DNA from: Gnetum montanum
Taxonomy: Eukaryota; Streptophyta; Gnetopsida; Gnetales; Gnetaceae
NCBI GenBank assembly: GCA_015680685.1
Contig: MNCI01028403.1
Span: 527,542-591,541 of the forward strand
Direction of reading: 5' to 3'
Length of the DNA stretch: 64,000 nucleotides
Of the stretch, positions 35,886 through 46,700 are shown in pieces. The notes under the pieces are model-generated. The model had not been told where the DNA came from. It did not search any database and was given only the letters and a program-made list of their open reading frames with translations. A program made the position numbers and the translations under genes. Position 1 is the first letter of the stretch. Each line of letters begins with the position of its first letter.

Positions 35886-36774
35886 TGACAAGCAGTGGAG
35901 CAATCCAATACACAACCATATAATTCACAAGTGTTCACACATGACTAGATCATAATCCATGGATCAGGCAATGTAATTATGCTAGCATCTAGTTTATGTT
36001 CGAGATCATTGTCTTCCCATATGGAGCTAGTGAAATCTATGTGTATGGTTTATCTCATCATGAGGTATATGATAGTTGATGTTGTTTGGTCATTATTTCT
36101 CCTAGAAAACATGCTTAATATGAAAATAGTTTCTAAGTCTAAGTAAAATAACAAACAAGTCCATTCTATCCTATGATAATGGATATTCATTCTAGATTTT
36201 CTGTACACATCCTGGGCTTATGTAATCATTACTAGGATTAGCAAGTACTTTGCTACTAGGTGAACCAAGCAATAATACAACTAGATTACCAAACAACCAT
36301 ACTTTATGCTCAAAATTAGTTGTATCCATTCCACATACTAAAAATAGTAAAAGTAAAGTGGATGGAATAGTAAAACATAAACTAGGAAAGCAATAATTAG
36401 TAGTATAAGTAAAAATAGTAAAAATTATTCTAAGTAAAGTAGTAAACTAGGAGAATGCTGCAGTAGTATGAAATAGCTTCATATTTATTACGAGTGAAAA
36501 TTGCATCCAAGTACAATATGTTTGAATAAATATTTCATTCACTAAGTTACACTACACTGTGGGCATTCACACTTCTAAGTACTTAAGACTAAATTCACAA
36601 AAATAAACTAAAAGAGTTTTGCTACTATGGAATGAGACTTATTATAGATCTATGTGTATAAGTGTCATATTTATAGCTTGGCATGCATCCCATGATATCA
36701 CATATATGATAATGTAGCTTATGCTACGATATTGTAGATATGATATCTTTGCTTGTTAAAATTTGACTTTATCA
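35886..36774 (-). repeat. E2 5' LTR
   Basis: 889 bp, TGACAAGCAGTGG to GACTTTATCA, partner of 13,591-14,456. It is followed by the target duplication TTGTA. Confidence 0.9.
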
Positions 36775-36880
36775 TTGTATTCCTTGAAATGGTTTGGTAT
36801 TATTATTTAAAAGGAAAATTGTCATGTATCTTGGATAGGTAACATCATGTCTTAATATAGAGGACCCTAAGCATGTGTAG

Positions 36881-37179
36881 CTTTCCTCAATAACTGATAG
36901 TAAATTGAAAGAAAAATTTGCAAGCATAAACTCTATAGTAATGGTGACTAGGCTAGTCCTGAAATATGTTAGATCTGAAGCACTAGCAAGGCCAAGTATT
37001 AAGGAAGTCACAGAAGTATTAAGTGAGGGTTTGGTAGTTGAAGAAAATTCATTGATTGAAACTGGCATTTCAAGAAGCTTTGCTTTTTCTAGACTATATC
37101 TAGGCATTAACATAAGTGCTAACTCTTCGTCCTATAGCTTTGAGCCATTGCCTAAAATCTTATTCTATGGAGAATAGTG
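36881..37179 (+). pseudogene. Receptor-like kinase, C-terminal lobe and tail
   Basis: The frame reads SITDSKLKEKF, then VTRLVLKYV and ARPSIKEVTEVL (36,986-37,021), the last subdomain of plant receptor-like kinases (usual form DPxLxGxY...LALxCV...RPSMxEVxxxL). A short tail of about 40 codons follows, ending at a TAG at 37,177-37,179. The usual Cys of LALxC is Tyr. This open frame is the natural end of the gene begun at 758. It is now 36 kb away because of E1-E4, and some sequence between NWV and SITD is unaccounted for, either an intron border or loss. Confidence 0.8.
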
Positions 37180-38242
37180 TTGAACATGGATATGCATTTG
37201 AACCTGTGTGATGCAAAACATTACATACAATTTGTAAAGCTAAGGTCTATCCACACATACCTTCAAGCTTTTCCAGATATCATTTAAAAACTAGATCAAA
37301 CTTGATGTTTGGTTAGATACATGGAAGAAAAAGGAAAGAAGGGATAATTACAACCCACACTAAGTCTAATTAGAACTTTATAAGTTACTATTATCCATTA
37401 GAATTAAATCTATGTTTTGGAGTTTTCATATCAAGTGTACTACCATTACACTAACATTTAATAATAAGGAAAAAGAAGTTTAAAATTTTAAAGTTCATTT
37501 AACAATAATTAAATACAAGTGCTAAAAGGAAAATTCATTACTAGATATTAAAAATAAAAATAAAATTTCTTTCATTTTTTATAGAACTTAAATTCAAATA
37601 GTTAATTCAACATGTTAATTCATAAGAATTCAAAATAAAATGAGGCTTTCTCTAAATTGTTGACCTTCACTAATGTAGTCTCTATATGATGTTATTCTAT
37701 TCGTAAAGCAAAGCCTATTTTGAGATCTGTCTTGCACTTAGATATATGAATTACAAATACCAAGAAATATAGTCATGTATTTTAACTCTATTTATGTAAG
37801 TGCAAGGCCTATGATATCATACAATATTATTAGTTATTCTTAACTTAGAGAATAGGGATAAGAAGATAACAAATGCAACTTAGACCAAGTAGTGTAAGAA
37901 AAGTAATGAAGAATAGAATATGATAATTTTTTTGTTTTATTTAGTTTTTTTTCTTTGAAATTTACAAAAATGGATCATAAGGACATAAGATTTTTTAGAC
38001 CAAGCTAGTTCATGTAGCCTAAAGATGGGTTGAGCCATTGCAACTCAAATTACACGATGCCTAGCACCATTCAAAAATGTGATGGTTATTTGCAAACATA
38101 AAAAAATTGGTACCCATAGTACAATTCATTGAACTATTTGTAGATGTAGTAGGTAGATGATGTGGACAAGTTGGTTGCATAGTGCATGCGAGAAAGAAAT
38201 AGTAGGAAAATAGAGAACAAGAGACTAGGTAGTCTAAGTAGG
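37180..38242. other. AT-rich stretch, nothing recognised
   Basis: No domain, LTR end or RNA gene is seen on either strand. It is possibly the 3' flank of the kinase gene. Confidence 0.4.
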
Positions 38243-38330
38243 AGCTCAAGTGTCATAGTCATTAGGATACTTATCTTATGACATTGTAATCTAGGTGAAT
38301 GTTATGAGGTTCAAATGGATAATTTCATAG
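38243..38330 (+). repeat. tRNA-like sequence, candidate SINE head
   Basis: Reads like a worn tRNA: AGCTCAAGTGTCATAGTC (A-box region, 38,243-38,260), ATTAGGATAC, and a B-box-like GGTTCAAATGG at 38,308-38,318 (consensus GGTTCGAATCC). The spacing of about 50 bp fits an RNA polymerase III promoter. No 3' CCA, clear cloverleaf or target duplication was found. It may also be a tRNA pseudogene or coincidence. Confidence 0.35.
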
Positions 38331-38900
38331 AGATTAATGGATTGCACTTCCCATTACCTATGATAGGGTAGTAGATTTTGAGAATAAAAATGCAATCTTA
38401 AGCTCGTCACTCAAGAACACCATGGAAGGCTTCACATTCATTGGTTGAAACCACTAGTAGGATCTAAATGGACCAATGGACCTATTGAATATATAAACGA
38501 TCATGATAGTAAGCTTGTTCCATGATCATTTAGTAATAGGTTTAGTTCATAGTATGGGCCAAGGATGGGTTACTTAAGATGAGGCATGGATTGAAGGTTA
38601 CAATGGAAATTTGGGCTTGGAAAAGATAAGGTTATAGAACACATGGAAGTATTAGTATTAAAAAGTAGGACATGCGATAGGGTAGGGAAGTATTATTGCT
38701 AGGGCATAGGAGTGGTAGAGGTGGAATAGGCAAGATAGCCTATCGAGTAGGGTTATGTCACCATCATTATAATTTTGATGGAAGCTTGTAGGTCCATGGG
38801 GAAATGACATTTGCCAAAGAGAGAGCCTTACTAGCTATGGATGAGAGGCTAACGACTAAAATAATTATGATCAAAGTCATGTGAAGGGACTGAGGAGTGC
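38331..38900. other. Unassigned DNA before E8
   Basis: No coding similarity seen. It may include the start of the E8 LTR, whose left end cannot be placed because the partner LTR is missing. Confidence 0.35.
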
Positions 38901-39683
38901 AAGATGATGTAACCATGAAAGTAGAATTAGCACCATTAGATGGATTCACTAAGAAAGCAAGCCCTTGATAGAAAGTAATAGTCAAAGAAGGCATGTGGTT
39001 GGAGTCCATGTCAATGTCTAGTCTAGTCAAACAAAGCCCCTATTAAAAGATAGGTGGAAACATAAATAGATCTCTTGGTCCTTCATTTTGATAAAGAGAG
39101 AGTGAGTGTAGGGAATTGAGTAAAGTGTAGTGAGAGAAAGAACTTTGACCAATTTCCTTGGTCTTCATCCTTATATGTGTGATTACTTTGCTTATGTATA
39201 GTGAGGATTAGATTGGATCTTTTTTGTATCCTTGAAAGTATATGTACTTTATTTCTACTTGTAAATTCTTCTTTTGAGTAAGAATAAAGCTTTTACTTTT
39301 CCTTTCTTATTGAAATTGGCTTGGTTTTGGAATTGAGAGAGCTTGGATTATAGCATCCAAGGGAGTTCCTCATTCGATTGACATTAAAGTAGTTGGAATT
39401 GAAGACAAATGTATTCAAGTGGGTGATTCTCATCTCAATTGCAAAGAATCACTTTAAATTCTCAAGTTGGATGAATTCTCTCTATTTACTTGTTTCTCTC
39501 ATTGAATTTGTTGATAATCATAGAATTAGATACACATTGGCTTATAATAGCTAGGGTTTAAAGATCTTAAAATCATTTCTCTTAAGATTTGAGTATTCGT
39601 AGTTTCATTCCTTAAGAAATCTTGAATATTTTACATTTTATTTTAGAATTTTGTGAAAATTTCTTTTTAGCTCATTTTCCATC

Positions 39684-40860
39684 ATGCATCCAAAGAAGGA
39701 GATAGTTCAAAGTTTGTCAAGAGTCATGAATTACACAAGAAATTCTCTCAAGCTCATTTTTAAGAAATTGGAAAAGTTAGAAAAGAACAAAGAACATGAT
39801 TCTTTACTGAAATCATCTAATCAAGGAAATAATTCAAGTACTACTTCACCAAGACCTTCTTGAAGATATTCTTCTATGCCATCCCCTGAAGAAGACATTC
39901 CTTTTGGAAATGAAGACTTTGAAAATGATGAAGATCAAGATGATTCCTTTCTTCATGCTCATAGTATTAAGAATAACTCTCTAGGGTTCATTTTTCTAAG
40001 GAAAGGGAAGAGGGAACTCTCTTATAAACCTTAAACGAATCAAGATGAAGAAATTGAGGTTACTTTTACAATAGCTTTAAAACATGCTTCAAGAATGCCT
40101 CATGTTGAAGTTAAATACTTTAATGGCATGGAAGGTAATGAATATTCTCTCTTTGTTGAAAATAATTAACAAATAGTTGGAACATGAAGATGTAGAAAAT
40201 TATCAAAAAGTGTCACATGCTAAAATGAAATTAGGAGTGCCACATATATGGTAGAAGAAGGAAAGTTATTCTTATAAGGTAAATGATGGTACTCCTATAA
40301 ATGATTGGTCTCTAATGCAATTCATGTTCAAGCAAAAAATTTAGAAGATTCATCATAGATAAGACATAATCTAAAAATTGAAATATCTAAGTGAAGCTAA
40401 TAAGAGTGTGAAATAAGTCTACATAGATTTTTATAAAGTTTTCTAGTATGAAAAATCTCATTCAGATGACTATGAGAAAGCATCAAATATTCAAGAAGGG
40501 TTAAAAAGAGAATATCAACAAGAGCTAACATTTTGAGAGCCCTAAACATTGAATGAGGCTTTTGAATGAGCTCTTAAGGCTAAGAGGAAACTTTATGGCT
40601 ATAATAAAGATCTCAAATCTTCTAAGGAAAAGAACTCTAAAGCTTCTAAGGGAAAAGAGCCAAGGATAAAGGTAATATATCGAAAGAAATAAATGAGAAG
40701 CAAAAGAAGTTCAATAAGGGTTAAGATTCCAAGAAAGGGATTGGTCAAGGAAATTATTATACCTCCAAACTTCAATGTTCCAATTATGGTAAAATGGGAG
40801 ACATTCAATAGGAATGCAAGAAGCTAAAGGTCTTCAAGGGCAAAGAACTCCAAACTTTGG
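39684..40860 (+). pseudogene. E8 gag, decayed
   Basis: ATG at 39,684 opens MHPKKEIVQSLSRVMNYTRN, then a lysine-rich helix, an acidic segment (SPEEDIPFGNEDFENDEDQ) and a capsid-like part with HVEVKYFNGMEGNEYSLF. A zinc knuckle is seen in decayed form at about 40,765-40,820, CSNYGKMGDI followed by a stop and ECKKLK (C-x2-C-x4-H-x4-C expected). Frequent stops at former Gln and Trp codons. Confidence 0.7.
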
Positions 40861-41380
40861 AAAAGGAGGAATCCTATAATGAAAGTAATTCTCATGCTTC
40901 TATGATTAAAGATGTAATTGAAATTAATTCTTGCAAATTTATAGGAAATGTGAATGTCAATGAAGATCCTAGAAGGAAGGTAACCTTTAGGATTGGGACT
41001 AGGTGTCTTGATAGTAGTATATGGTTACATATTTTGATTGATGGCCGTTACCAAGAAAATGTGATTTCTTCTAAGGCTCTAGATAAGGTTGACTTGAAGA
41101 CATTTCTACATCCTTGGCCCTATAGAGTTCATTTTTTTTTTTCAAAAGATCATTTCTAAGAAGTGAAGAAGAGGTGTTATTTGTCTTTCAAGGTAGGTTC
41201 CTTTAAGGACAAGGTATATTTTAACATTCTTCCAATTGATTATGTTGATGTTATCTTAAGAAGATTTTGGAATTTTAGTAACAAGAATTATTTTAGTGAT
41301 GCAAGAAATATTTGCTTAGTACCAAGGAATTGGTCCATATGAATTGACAGAAGTACAAAGAAAATGGTCGTGCAAATGCT
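40861..41380 (+). pseudogene. E8 protease region
   Basis: An open frame of 100 codons (40,857-41,159) includes VTFRIGTRCLDSSIWLHILI followed by DGRYQENVIS, where a retropepsin D-[ST]-G active site would lie (LIDGRYQENVIS corresponds to the family LIDxGSxxNxIS). The pattern FLHPWPYRV follows. Beyond 41,160 the frame is shifted, with SFKDKVYFNILPIDYVDVIL still readable. Confidence 0.65.
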
Positions 41381-41389
41381 ACATTCATC

Positions 41390-42135
41390 TTGTTAAGTAA
41401 GAAAGAATATTTAAAAACTCATAAAGAAGTTGGACATGGTTTTGTCATCGTGTATACACTTGCAAAAAGTGAAGAAGAGTCTTCAAATGAACTTCATCTA
41501 GCAGTGCAATCCTTAGCATTAGAATTTATTGATGTTTTCAAGGGAAAATTGGAAGGGCTTCCATCATTGAGGTCCATTCAACATCCAATTGATTTCATGC
41601 TTAAAGCTATAATCCCAAATGAGAGAGCTTACCACATGAATTCAAATAAGAGGGAGGGATTGCCCAAAATAGTAAGTGAATTACTCTCTAATGGCTTCAT
41701 AAGAAATCCATCTTTCCTTATGCTATTCCAACTGTAATTGTTCCAAAGAAGGATATAGATGAATTGAGAATGTGCATAGATTCTAGGTTTGATAATAGGA
41801 TCACTATTAAATATAGGTTTTCTATTCCTAAAATGGATGAACCTCTTAATATACTTGCCAATATTGAAATTTTCTATGAAATTGATTTAAAGACTGACTA
41901 TCATCAAATAAGGATTAGATTAACAAATGAATGGAAAACAACCTTCAAGAAATTGGATGGCTTGTATGAGTGATTAGTCATGCCTTTTGTACTAACCAAT
42001 GCTCCAACAACATTCATGAGACTTATGCAAGAGGTTCTAAGGATCCATGTTAATAAATGTTGCATTATTTTCTTTGATGATATTCTTGTGTATTGTGATA
42101 ATGAAAAAGAACATGTGCAATACTTAATATTGGTA
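41390..42135 (+). pseudogene. E8 RT, truncated
   Basis: Typical chromovirus RT in two or three frames: EFIDVFKGKLEGLPSLRSIQ, HPIDFML, ELLSNGFIR, then RMCIDSRFDNRITIKYRFSI, KIDLK-like EIDLKTDYHQIRI, and LVMPFVLTNAPTTFMRLM with the catalytic IIFFDDILVYC (about 42,063-42,096). The end EHVQYLILV is followed at once by unrelated sequence. The last third is part of the 474-bp segment present again at 52,856. Confidence 0.88.
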
Positions 42136-42309
42136 TGCCCTCCTTGATGATAGATATACCTAATTAGTGCATTAGCAATTGTGTCAATGTTTAATGGTGA
42201 AACACAGTTGATTCTATAACAATCATGGCCCATAACTACCATTCTTCAAACATACAAACAGGGCTAATAATGAAATTAACACCTTTCAACTTCCAAATAA
42301 GGTTGGTTA
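41836..42309. repeat. 474-bp direct repeat, left copy
   Basis: From GATGA-CCTCTTAATATAC to AATAAGGTTG, near-identical to 52,856-53,329 with roughly 30 mismatches by eye. It contains the end of the E8 RT joined to the 3' tail of a minus-strand copia element. Because both copies carry the same hybrid junction, one was copied from the other. Confidence 0.9.
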
Positions 42310-42577
42310 TTTTTTCTATTCCAGTTTGTATTGGGACAGATCTAAATTGTGCCTCAAGATGTTATCCTACCTTCTGCCTTTGGATGTTAATGTAGTATAT
42401 AAGTTGCTAGTCATTCAACTAAAATATATATACCTTGGCAACAAATTGCAGGTTGTTAATGATGACACATTAAAGACAAGAGACTACTAGGATTTGTATA
42501 GTTCCATTTTATGCACCTGAAGTTTATGTAGATACTTCTTCTTCTTGCCTTATAGCAAATGTTTCAACGTTTCCCAC
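42310..42577. other. Unidentified DNA, left part (before E5)
   Basis: Continuous with 52,081-52,855 once E5 is removed (about 1.04 kb in all). No transposon domain is seen. Short stretches look splice-like (a pyrimidine run ending CCAG at about 42,322, and GCAG at about 42,450), hinting at a captured gene piece, but I cannot name one. Confidence 0.4.
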
Positions 42578-43401
42578 TGATGAGTGGCGAGGTACCCCTA
42601 CACTCAACCATACGAATACAAGTGTTACATGCACGATCCGGTTGAACTCCGTAGACTAAGTGCCTACATACCTCATGGAACACTTAAGGTTAATCATTTG
42701 TTGTCTTCCCAGACTTACTTGTAGTTGTCATGGTTGTATGGTTAAGTCTGAGGTATGTGATTTTTATGTCTTTTATGTTTTATCTCCTATGCTAACAAGG
42801 TGAAGGGTGAAGATACTAATTAACTAAATTTAACTAACTAACTAAGCCTTAATTAATCTAGCATCAGCATATGTTCCCACTTACTGTTTACACCCTGAAC
42901 CGATGCAACCTTGGTTACCAAACGCTAATCATTGCTGGGATCACCAAGCGTAACGCACGTGATCTAAGCGGTAATACTGAGGCACTTAACTAGGAGAGGA
43001 GGGTTGAGAGAGATTTAATGAACTAATAAATCATTTAAATGACAAATAATAAATAACATTAAATAAAGTCCTAATTAGCCTATTCCATGCACTGTAAGGT
43101 TTATCTAAGAAGTTTGTCTTTATTTCCATACACAAACTTGTGTTTAGCTACAATATTTGCTCAAATAAAGATCCGTTCACTTTGGAATTCCTACTATAGG
43201 CACATGGAAATTAATCTATCTTTGAAGAGGTCAAACTACTAGATTTTTGCTATGGTCTAAGCCTAGGATGAGAAACAAGGAAGAGCCGCCTCTTATTTAT
43301 AGACTTGACAATGCACTGCGATATCGCGGGGGATGTGATATCGCGACGGCCGCAATATCACGTATGCGATATCGTGGCCCATGAGATATCACGTCCCATC
43401 A
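42578..43401 (-). repeat. E5 3' LTR
   Basis: 824 bp, TGATGAGTGGCG to ACGTCCCATCA. It aligns with 51,273-52,080 and more distantly with the E4 LTRs. Confidence 0.93.
43285..43401 (-). promoter_or_regulatory. E5 LTR promoter with GATATC palindromes
   Basis: The minus strand has a TATA-like TATAAATAAGAGG at about 43,287-43,299, preceded by five variants of GCGATATCGC between 43,317 and 43,395. The layout is the same as in E4. Confidence 0.5.
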
Positions 43402-45375
43402 TACCCACATGACTGAATGAGAACTTGTCCTCGAGTTCCTTACAATAATATCGGGAAGGTATGGGATTATTGACTCAAAATGGAACTAATGGGATGACAT
43501 GTGAATGGATTATCATTACAAGACATGACAAAATTGGTGTTCATGAAAACAAGAGTGAACACCTTATTATATTTGACATCAAGCCTTATTTGGTAGCTGA
43601 GAGAGAAGAGAGAAGAGAAAAGAAGTTGTGTTGCTTCCAACGCCAAGATTACACCTTTCGTTGTCCATCCATAAGTGCGCCATCAATCTCGTTCCTTGCA
43701 TAGCTTCTTCAACACCGATCAATTCCAAGTGTTCCCTCCAGATCCAATCTGTTATTGCATGATTGCCATCTGCACCCACAACACAGTCTTGTATTAGCAA
43801 GGGTAAATGAATTTAAATGGAATCATTACCTTGCTTTGGTGAAAGGTCCATTGGCTGAGTTTTGGTATGAATGATTGCAGATCTTGAGAAATATTAATGA
43901 TGACTACCAAAGTTGTAGGGATTAGGAGAAAATCAAAAAAATTGGGCCTCGTACCTCCATGACTAATCACAAACCTGCGGTAGTGAGAGAATAGAAAAAG
44001 AAAAGGAATAAAAAGGATAGATAAAAAGAAACAACGGTAATGTCGATAAAGTGGATGTCAAGATCGAAATGAAAAAAAGAAAATGGATTGCAAAAATGTT
44101 AGGGGAAAGAAGTGAACTGGTGCACCAAATAGGAATGTCTGTGGGTCCTTCCCAAAGCAGGCTCATGCCCTTAATGCCTTGACAAACCCACATTCGAATA
44201 GTCCGTAGGCTCTAGGAATGTCATTTGGAACAAGAGTTAAATTCTTAACCATAAGAATTTACCAAAAAGAAAACAATGCATCCAGCAAAATACACACTAA
44301 TGATGCAACTGGCAATGAGATGAACAACAGAGAGAGAATGATGGAAGGAAGAGAATGGAATGGAATCTCAAAAACAAGGTGGTGTATATCCCCTTGTGTG
44401 TCTCATGATTAATGTAACTTAGTAGATCCCATTCCAAGTTTGGCCTCAAACAAACCACATCCAATGAATTCACATCAATGCATTCGGCCAATCCATCCTC
44501 TTGAATAGCAAGACTGCCTTCCCCAAGAGCCACCACCATTCCAATGAAATGAACGAGGAGAGAATGGGAAGCGAGAAGGGCCTTGGTTAGAGGGAACATG
44601 TTTATTTTAGTTGCATAACCAATGCTTATAGCCCAAGGGATTATTTTTTCTAAGTTCTATGCTTTGAATTCTCACTCTCTTTTTTTTGTGTTTATGCGTG
44701 AGAACCACACCATGCAAAGACTTTGTTATTTTTATTCGCTCAGCTTCCCGATAATTGAGTGACATCAGAACGTTAAGAAAACTCAAGAAGAAAACATCCA
44801 AGCACCCAAGAGAATGGCCAACACAAATGCACCAAGTTCCCTTGAAGTCACATCCTTTTCAATCCTTGAGTCCTTCCTTAGTTTGAGAAATGCCCAGTCA
44901 CTGATTCCTTTAAAGTTCTTGTTATTGGAAGAAAGGGGACTGTATAGTTCCAACCCAAGAGATACCATAGAGATTTGTGGATGAATGGATGAAGGGTACT
45001 CATTTCTTGTCATATCAAAAGAAACATACCTTAATATCAACATCATAAATTAAAGGTAAAAACCAAACATTAGCAATCACTAGGAAAATAGTTCATACCA
45101 TCATGAAGAACACTTATTGGGTGACAAACTTATAGGATGGATAAAACACACACACACACACACAAAGAAATGAAAAAGTATAACAATGTTGTAAAAAAAA
45201 TAAGAAAAGTTAAAGAAAGTTGTCAAATAAAAATGTGTAAAACAAAAAGGTGTAAGACAAAAATGTGTAAAACAAAAATTTAAAAGAACTAAGGACCTCC
45301 AATGATCAGCATAGTTGGCTATCTCCACCATGAATGAATGGAAAGGGAGAGATCCAAAATAAAGAGTGAGGTTTC
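43402..45375 (-). other. E5 post-pol module
   Basis: Homologous to 3,884-5,838 of E4. Contains a (CA)n run at about 45,148-45,164. The minus-strand frame 44,297-44,599 (FPLTKALLASHSLL, DGLAECIDVNSLDVV) shares wording with E4. No known domain. Confidence 0.6.
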
Positions 45376-46700
45376 CCAATAGTAGAGGTGTAATTTGTAC
45401 TGGCTATTTTTGGTTCACGAAAGGGTTTTGTTTGTTGCACATTAACCAATAACCTCTTATCCAAGCTTTCAAGCTTGTATATCATCATGGCTCTAGAGGA
45501 AAAGGTCATATGAATAATATAAGGTCCTTCCCATAATGTTTGAAATTTTGTACGTTGTGGTACATGTGTGGGATTCTAGTAAAGGACCTTGTCACCTGGT
45601 TGGTACCTAAACCTTCAAATTCTTAAATCATGACAATGTTTATTATGTGCCTTGTGCAACTCATTTAATGACAGAGCAACCAATCTATTTTCTTCTAGCA
45701 TGTTTAGAGTTTCCAATCATTGTTTTTGTGCTAAGTTAAGGTCAAGGTGAAGGTCGCAACCCATGGATAGTGTACAGAGCTGATTTTGTATAGGGAGCTT
45801 TGGTAGTTTTCCATATACTAACTCGTAGGGAGAGTAGCCTATAGGGAGTTTCCAAGTGGAGCGATACACCCAGAGAGCATCATTCAGTTTCATGCTCTAA
45901 TCTCGCCTAAATTTGCTAATTGTTGTTGTTAATATTCTCGTAATCTCTGGATTAGTAACCTCAGCTTGGCCATTAGCTTGGGGGTGGTAAGGTGTGGTCA
46001 ATTTATGTTCAACCCCTAAGCATTTCATCAATTTGTGAAAGGTTGCACCTGTAAAATGTGTCCCATTATCAAATATGAGTGCACATGGCACACCAAACCT
46101 TTTTACGATTTGTTGTTATACAAATCATGTAGCTGTAGATGACGTGCAGTCTATTACAGTGGCTACTTCAGCCCATTTGGTTAAATAGTCAACAACAACA
46201 ATGATATATGCTTTTGCATTGGACTTTGATGTAATGGGCCCCATAAAATCTATTCCCTAGATATCTAAGGGTTCCAAAGGTTGAATCCATTGTTGCGAAC
46301 CCTCCATTTTAGCAGTCATTCCACCATCACATTGGCAGCATTCACAGGATTGGACAAAATCATGGACATCCCAAAATAGCATTGGCCAGTAATATCCTGC
46401 AAGTAGGATCTTGGTAGCTATTTGTCTCTTGGCATAGTGATCCCCATAGGGACCCTCATAAGCATCCTGGAGAACTTTTAATTAATCCTCATTGGGCACA
46501 CACCATCAAACCAAGCCATCAAGACAGACTTTATAGAGTTGTCCCTTGATTTCCATGAAGTACTTGGTTTTGTGAAGAAATTGTTGTTTCTTCCTAAATT
46601 CCAACCCCTGTGGTGTTTGTTGGGAAAGGAGATAAGTAAGAATGCTACTATAACAATTTGTTTATGTGGGTTGGTTATTCACTACACTAGCAAAGATGGT
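45376..46700 (-). pseudogene. E5 integrase
   Basis: Minus strand. The zinc region ends CECCQCDGG (about 46,330), then the core GIDFMGPITSKSNAKAYIIV, VVDYLTKWAEV (46,170-46,260), the segment ALIFDNGTHFTGATFHKLM with the second catalytic Asp (46,020-46,090), and YHPQANGQAEVTNPEITRIL (45,925-45,990; catalytic Glu in the AEVTNPE context). The C-terminal part has PYELVYGKLPKLP and KVLYYNPTHVPQ, FQTLWEGPYIIH (45,540). It is interrupted by a few stops. The DDE residues appear kept. Confidence 0.9.

Larger units (their letters stand above)
13591..36774 (-). mobile_element. E2: long Ty3/gypsy element with extra ORF, host of E3
   Basis: LTRs at 13,591-14,456 (3') and 35,886-36,774 (5'), with perfect target duplication TTGTA at 13,586-13,590 and 36,775-36,779. 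Without the 9.9-kb E3 insertion it is about 13.3 kb, long for gypsy. The minus-strand order is primer site, gag, protease, RT, RNase H, integrase, a module of about 1.9 kb shared with E4 and E5, then a further coding region of about 2.7 kb before the 3' LTR. LTR divergence and stop density look greater than in E4 or E5, so it is an older member of the same lineage. It separates two parts of the kinase pseudogene, probably lying in an intron. Confidence 0.9.
38901..42135 (+). mobile_element. E8: partial chromovirus-type Ty3/gypsy element
   Basis: Plus strand. A 5' LTR end is inferred before about 39,343: a polyadenylation signal AATAAA at 39,283-39,288, then a primer site TTGGATTATAGCATCC (39,343-39,358) resembling the tRNA-iMet site TGGTATCAGAGC. 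Gag, protease and part of RT follow. The element stops within RT at about 42,135, where copia-type sequence of the opposite strand begins. RNase H, integrase and the 3' LTR are missing. The start coordinate given is approximate. Confidence 0.7.

Noticed and set aside
36772-37113. Minus-strand 113-codon frame over the kinase tail
   Set aside because: Shadow of the plus-strand kinase C-terminus, which has clear family motifs.
38767-39030. Minus-strand 87-codon frame with a hydrophobic stretch
   Set aside because: No start context, no similarity seen, and it lies in or near the inferred E8 LTR.
42455-42577. Frame resembling a piece of a plant aspartyl protease (DTSSSCLIANVSTFPTIHF)
   Set aside because: Too short, stops on both sides, no active-site motif, and the likeness is only to general FP-xI-xF wording.
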